64,000 nt of DNA, from the NCBI RefSeq assembly GCF_004421105.1, contig NZ_CP038033.1:329659-393658 (forward strand). The letters are read 5' to 3'. Position 1 is the first letter of the stretch; each line of letters opens with the position of its first letter. The position numbers and the translations under genes were made by a program. The notes beneath the pieces are model-generated. The model saw only the letters and a program-made list of their open reading frames with translations. It did no database searches and was not told the origin of the DNA. Positions 61,668 to 64,000 of this stretch are shown in pieces. Source of the stretch: Nitrosococcus wardiae. GTDB taxonomy: Bacteria; Pseudomonadota; Gammaproteobacteria; Nitrosococcales; Nitrosococcaceae.

Positions 61668-61937
61668 ACTATTCTCCATTATTGCTTAACTAAAGAAAAT
61701 TTTTTACAAGATTAAGGGAGTGGCAAACATTCACCACCAAGGACACCCCTATTAGACCCAATGAGCCCTTGACCCCCATCGGGCTGCCGTAACGCCAGGG
61801 CTAATTGACTCCCTTAGCCTAGCAAGGTAGCGTAACAGCCTTTTGAGTCCTAGCCCGAGTACAGCATCGTCGGGATAGAATAGCAACGGATCACTTCGGT
61901 ATACACTCGATATAGGTCATTTTGAGGCAAAATCATT

Positions 61938-62591
61938 ATGAGAACAGTGTTACTTGGCGCCCCAGGTTCTGGAAAAGGCACCCAAGGTGAACTTCTATCC
62001 CAGAAATATGGGATTCCTCAAATCTCTACCGGAGATTTATTGCGTGCTGCTGTGGCTGCCGGTAGCGAGTTAGGAAAAAAAGCCAAAGCGGCTATGGATG
62101 CGGGAAAATTAGTCTCTGATGAAATCGTTATCGGCATTATCCGTGAACGGCTCACCCAGCCTGACGCTGCCAAGGGCTATATCCTCGACGGGTTCCCTCG
62201 GAATTTGGCCCAGGCCCAGGCCCTTGATGAGATGCTCGCTGCGCTTGGACAGCCCTTAGAAGCAGTGATCCTGCTTGATGTGGACTTCGAGGTACTCATA
62301 AAACGGCTGACGGGACGTCGCACCTGCCAGGTTTGTGGGGCCATCTATAATATTTATTTTTCACCACCCCAGGAGGACCAGCGTTGCGATAAATGCGGCA
62401 GCGACCAACTTATTCAACGCTCCGATGATAACGAAGAGACTATTGCCAATCGCTTACAAGTTTACCAGTCCCAGACCGCGCCGTTGGTGGATTATTATGA
62501 GGCTCAAGGCAAACTCCATAAGGTCAATGGAACAGACGAGGTCACAGAAGTCGCCAAGCACATTGGCCAAATCCTAGAAACTGCGATGTAA
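61938..62591 (+). CDS. adk: Adenylate kinase
   Basis: A 217-residue AMP kinase. The P-loop is GAPGSGKGTQ (residues 7-16). The long LID has four Cys in two CxxC pairs (CQVC about 130-133, CDKC about 150-153), so it probably binds zinc, as in Gram-positive Adk; enteric enzymes lack these Cys. The AMP-binding block is DGFPRNLAQAQALD. ATG 61938 is clear. It heads a plus-strand group with the PfkB kinase 10 bp downstream. Confidence 0.95.
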   Translation: MRTVLLGAPGSGKGTQGELLSQKYGIPQISTGDLLRAAVAAGSELGKKAKAAMDAGKLVSDEIVIGIIRERLTQPDAAKGYILDGFPRNLAQAQALDEMLAALGQPLEAVILLDVDFEVLIKRLTGRRTCQVCGAIYNIYFSPPQEDQRCDKCGSDQLIQRSDDNEETIANRLQVYQSQTAPLVDYYEAQGKLHKVNGTDEVTEVAKHIGQILETAM

Positions 62592-62601
62592 TTATTGCCC
62601 T

Positions 62602-63483
62602 ATGGCCAAAATACTGGGCATTGGGATCGCCACTGTGGACATCATTAATACCGTGGAGGATTATCCAGCGGAAAATGATGAAATCAGGGCTTTCTCACAA
62701 CGCCGCTGCCGCGGTGGAAATTGTGCCAATACCCTCACCGTCCTCCAACAACTAGGCCATGAGTGTACGTTTGCGGGGATCTTGGCAGAGGAACCCGCTG
62801 GGCAATTCATTACTCAAGAGTTAAAACAACAGGGCATTAATATGGATTATTGCCGTACCGTGACAGGAAAAACCCCCACTTCCTATGTCATCTTGAGCCG
62901 TGCCACCGGCAGTCGAACTATCGTCCACTATCGGGATCTCCCAGAATTTAGCTTTGCTGATTTTGCCAACATAGATCTCTCTCCCTTCGACTGGCTCCAC
63001 TTGGAGGGCCGTAATGTGGCAGAAACCGCCCGGATGCTCGCTCTTGTCCGGGAACGATTTCCCTCCCTCCCCTGGTCGGTAGAGATTGAAAAGCCAAGAC
63101 CCGGGATTGAAAGCCTTTTTGAGGAAGCCGCTGTTTTATTGTTTTCCCGCCATTATGTGACCTATCATGGCTACTCAAAGGCCCAAGCTTTCCTTCAGAA
63201 ATGGCACACCACTTTACCTGACACCGAAAAAATTTGTGTTTGGGGGGAAGCAGGAGCCTATGCCATCGACGAGGGGGGGAAAATACATCACGCACCGGCT
63301 TTTTTTCCCCCACAAGTGGTAGATACTCTGGGGGCGGGAGATACTTTTAACGCTGGCTTCCTTGACGCCCGTCTTCGCCACCGCTCCCTCTCTGAAAGCC
63401 TGACCTTCGGTTGTCAACTGGCCGGCCGCAAATGTGGCCAGCAGGGGTTCGATGGCCTAGGCTCACGGGAATCGGGACCATGA
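62602..63483 (+). CDS. PfkB-family sugar kinase (ketohexokinase-like)
   Basis: A 293-residue kinase. The N-terminal GIGIATVDIINTV and RRCRGGNCANTLTVLQQLG are the substrate-binding part; the catalytic block is DTLGAGDTFNAGF (about residues 246-258) with the base Asp. The closest form is the ketohexokinase/ribokinase-like group; the sugar cannot be read from the sequence. It begins 10 bp after adk and overlaps the Rieske gene by 4 bp (ATGA). Confidence 0.85.
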   Translation: MAKILGIGIATVDIINTVEDYPAENDEIRAFSQRRCRGGNCANTLTVLQQLGHECTFAGILAEEPAGQFITQELKQQGINMDYCRTVTGKTPTSYVILSRATGSRTIVHYRDLPEFSFADFANIDLSPFDWLHLEGRNVAETARMLALVRERFPSLPWSVEIEKPRPGIESLFEEAAVLLFSRHYVTYHGYSKAQAFLQKWHTTLPDTEKICVWGEAGAYAIDEGGKIHHAPAFFPPQVVDTLGAGDTFNAGFLDARLRHRSLSESLTFGCQLAGRKCGQQGFDGLGSRESGP

Positions 63484-63830
63484 CCGGGGCTTCCGCTATG
63501 TTTTTATGCCATCTGGAAGAACTGCCAGAATACGGCACCCGCGGCTTTACTATCGGCCAGCAGGAAATATTCGTCATCCGCCAAGCCACCCAAATCTGGG
63601 CCTACATGAACCGCTGCCCCCATACTGGAGTGACCCTCAATTGGGTGCCCGATCAATTCCTCGATTGGGAAGGCCGATACGTCCAATGTGCCACCCATGG
63701 AGCTTTATTCCGATTTGAGGATGGCCTTTGTCTTGCCGGTCCCTGCCCTGGAACTCATTTAGAACCGGTGCCCCTTAACCTAATAGACAATAAAATCTAT
63801 CTTACCAATCCCGGAAAAATACGGTCCTAG
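63480..63830 (+). CDS. Rieske [2Fe-2S] ferredoxin-like protein
   Basis: A 116-residue single-domain Rieske protein. The cluster ligands are visible: CPHTG (Cys-Pro-His) and CATHGALF (Cys-x2-His) about 21 residues apart. It lacks a membrane anchor or partner domain, like small ferredoxin subunits or NirD-type proteins. I chose ATG 63480, which overlaps the kinase stop by 4 bp; an ATG far upstream is in the kinase gene. The electron partner is unknown. Confidence 0.85.
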   Translation: MTGASAMFLCHLEELPEYGTRGFTIGQQEIFVIRQATQIWAYMNRCPHTGVTLNWVPDQFLDWEGRYVQCATHGALFRFEDGLCLAGPCPGTHLEPVPLNLIDNKIYLTNPGKIRS

Positions 63831-63844
63831 GTATATTTTTCCCA

Positions 63845-64000
63845 TCAACTGCGATATTCGGCGTTAATCTTCACATAATCAAAGGACAGATCGCAGGTCC
63901 ATATTTGCGCGCAGGAATCTCCCCGGCCCAATTCCACCCCTATGGTGATTTCATCCCGCTCCATGACGGCTCGGCCTTGTTCCTCGGTGTAATCAGGATG
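63845..64000 (-). CDS. argJ: ArgJ, C-terminal end only
   Basis: The last 51 codons are in the window; the gene runs off the right edge. The tail [36 protein letters not shown] is the conserved C-terminus of ornithine acetyltransferase / N-acetylglutamate synthase, an arginine-pathway enzyme that is made as a precursor and cuts itself into two chains. Stop TGA at 63847-63845. It is convergent with the Rieske gene. Confidence 0.9.
   Translation of the reverse strand, partial: HPDYTEEQGRAVMERDEITIGVELGRGDSCAQIWTCDLSFDYVKINAEYRS

Overview
The window looks like chromosomal DNA of a gammaproteobacterium, most like the marine ammonia-oxidising Nitrosococcus group (Chromatiales). This is inferred from the core genes (flgM-flgN, rluC, sppA, a PPi-type phosphofructokinase, adk, a Rieske protein, argJ) and from the mix of mobile DNA. 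No marker gene in the window proves the genus. Core genes occupy only the first 0.8 kb, a short stretch at about 29.6-31.1 kb, and the last 8 kb. The rest is accessory DNA.

Island 1 (774-29605) is inserted at the 3' end of a tRNA-Ala(CGC) gene. A perfect 45-bp copy of the tRNA 3' end (29561-29605) marks its far end. It has a P4-type module at the right: tyrosine integrase, DUF6387 protein, AlpA-like regulator, a P4/D5-type primase-helicase and a TubC-like small protein. The cargo is a complete type 1 BREX phage-defence operon (brxA-brxB-brxC-[hicB-hicA]-pglX-pglZ-brxL, 8894-21992). It also carries a three-gene operon of a dual-OB protein and two DUF488 proteins, a membrane protein, and IS982, ISAs1 and IS630 elements.

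Between the islands lies a hairpin-rich stretch, a STAS-domain protein and a tRNA-Arg(CCT) gene. Island 2 (31153-52003) is inserted at this second tRNA and bounded by a 49-bp direct repeat. Its replication end (integrase, hypothetical, AlpA-like, Rep, primase-helicase, then a terminase small subunit) has the gene set of a phage-inducible chromosomal island, i.e. a phage satellite. Its cargo is TrkH, an integrase-less integron cassette array (PIN/NYN nuclease, SIR2-like, small membrane and secreted proteins, HEPN-like), two small heat-shock proteins, an EF-hand protein, a second STAS protein, a LuxR-type response regulator and a DUF6988-like protein.

Right of island 2 (52004-55.6 kb) is a scrap yard: a truncated satellite replication gene, two copies of a 92-bp MITE, a broken HNH-type cassette, a hicAB cassette with attC sites, an IS481 remnant, an HrgA-like protein with a PD-(D/E)XK-like core and the frameshifted end of an hsdR gene. 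Core DNA resumes with a tungstate-type ABC transporter (tupBCA, with tupA frameshifted), rluC, sppA, pfp, adk, a PfkB sugar kinase, a Rieske protein and the end of argJ.

The accessory DNA is dominated by defence and stress functions: BREX, SIR2, HEPN/PIN proteins, two hicAB pairs, restriction remnants and heat-shock proteins, loaded onto two neighbouring satellites.
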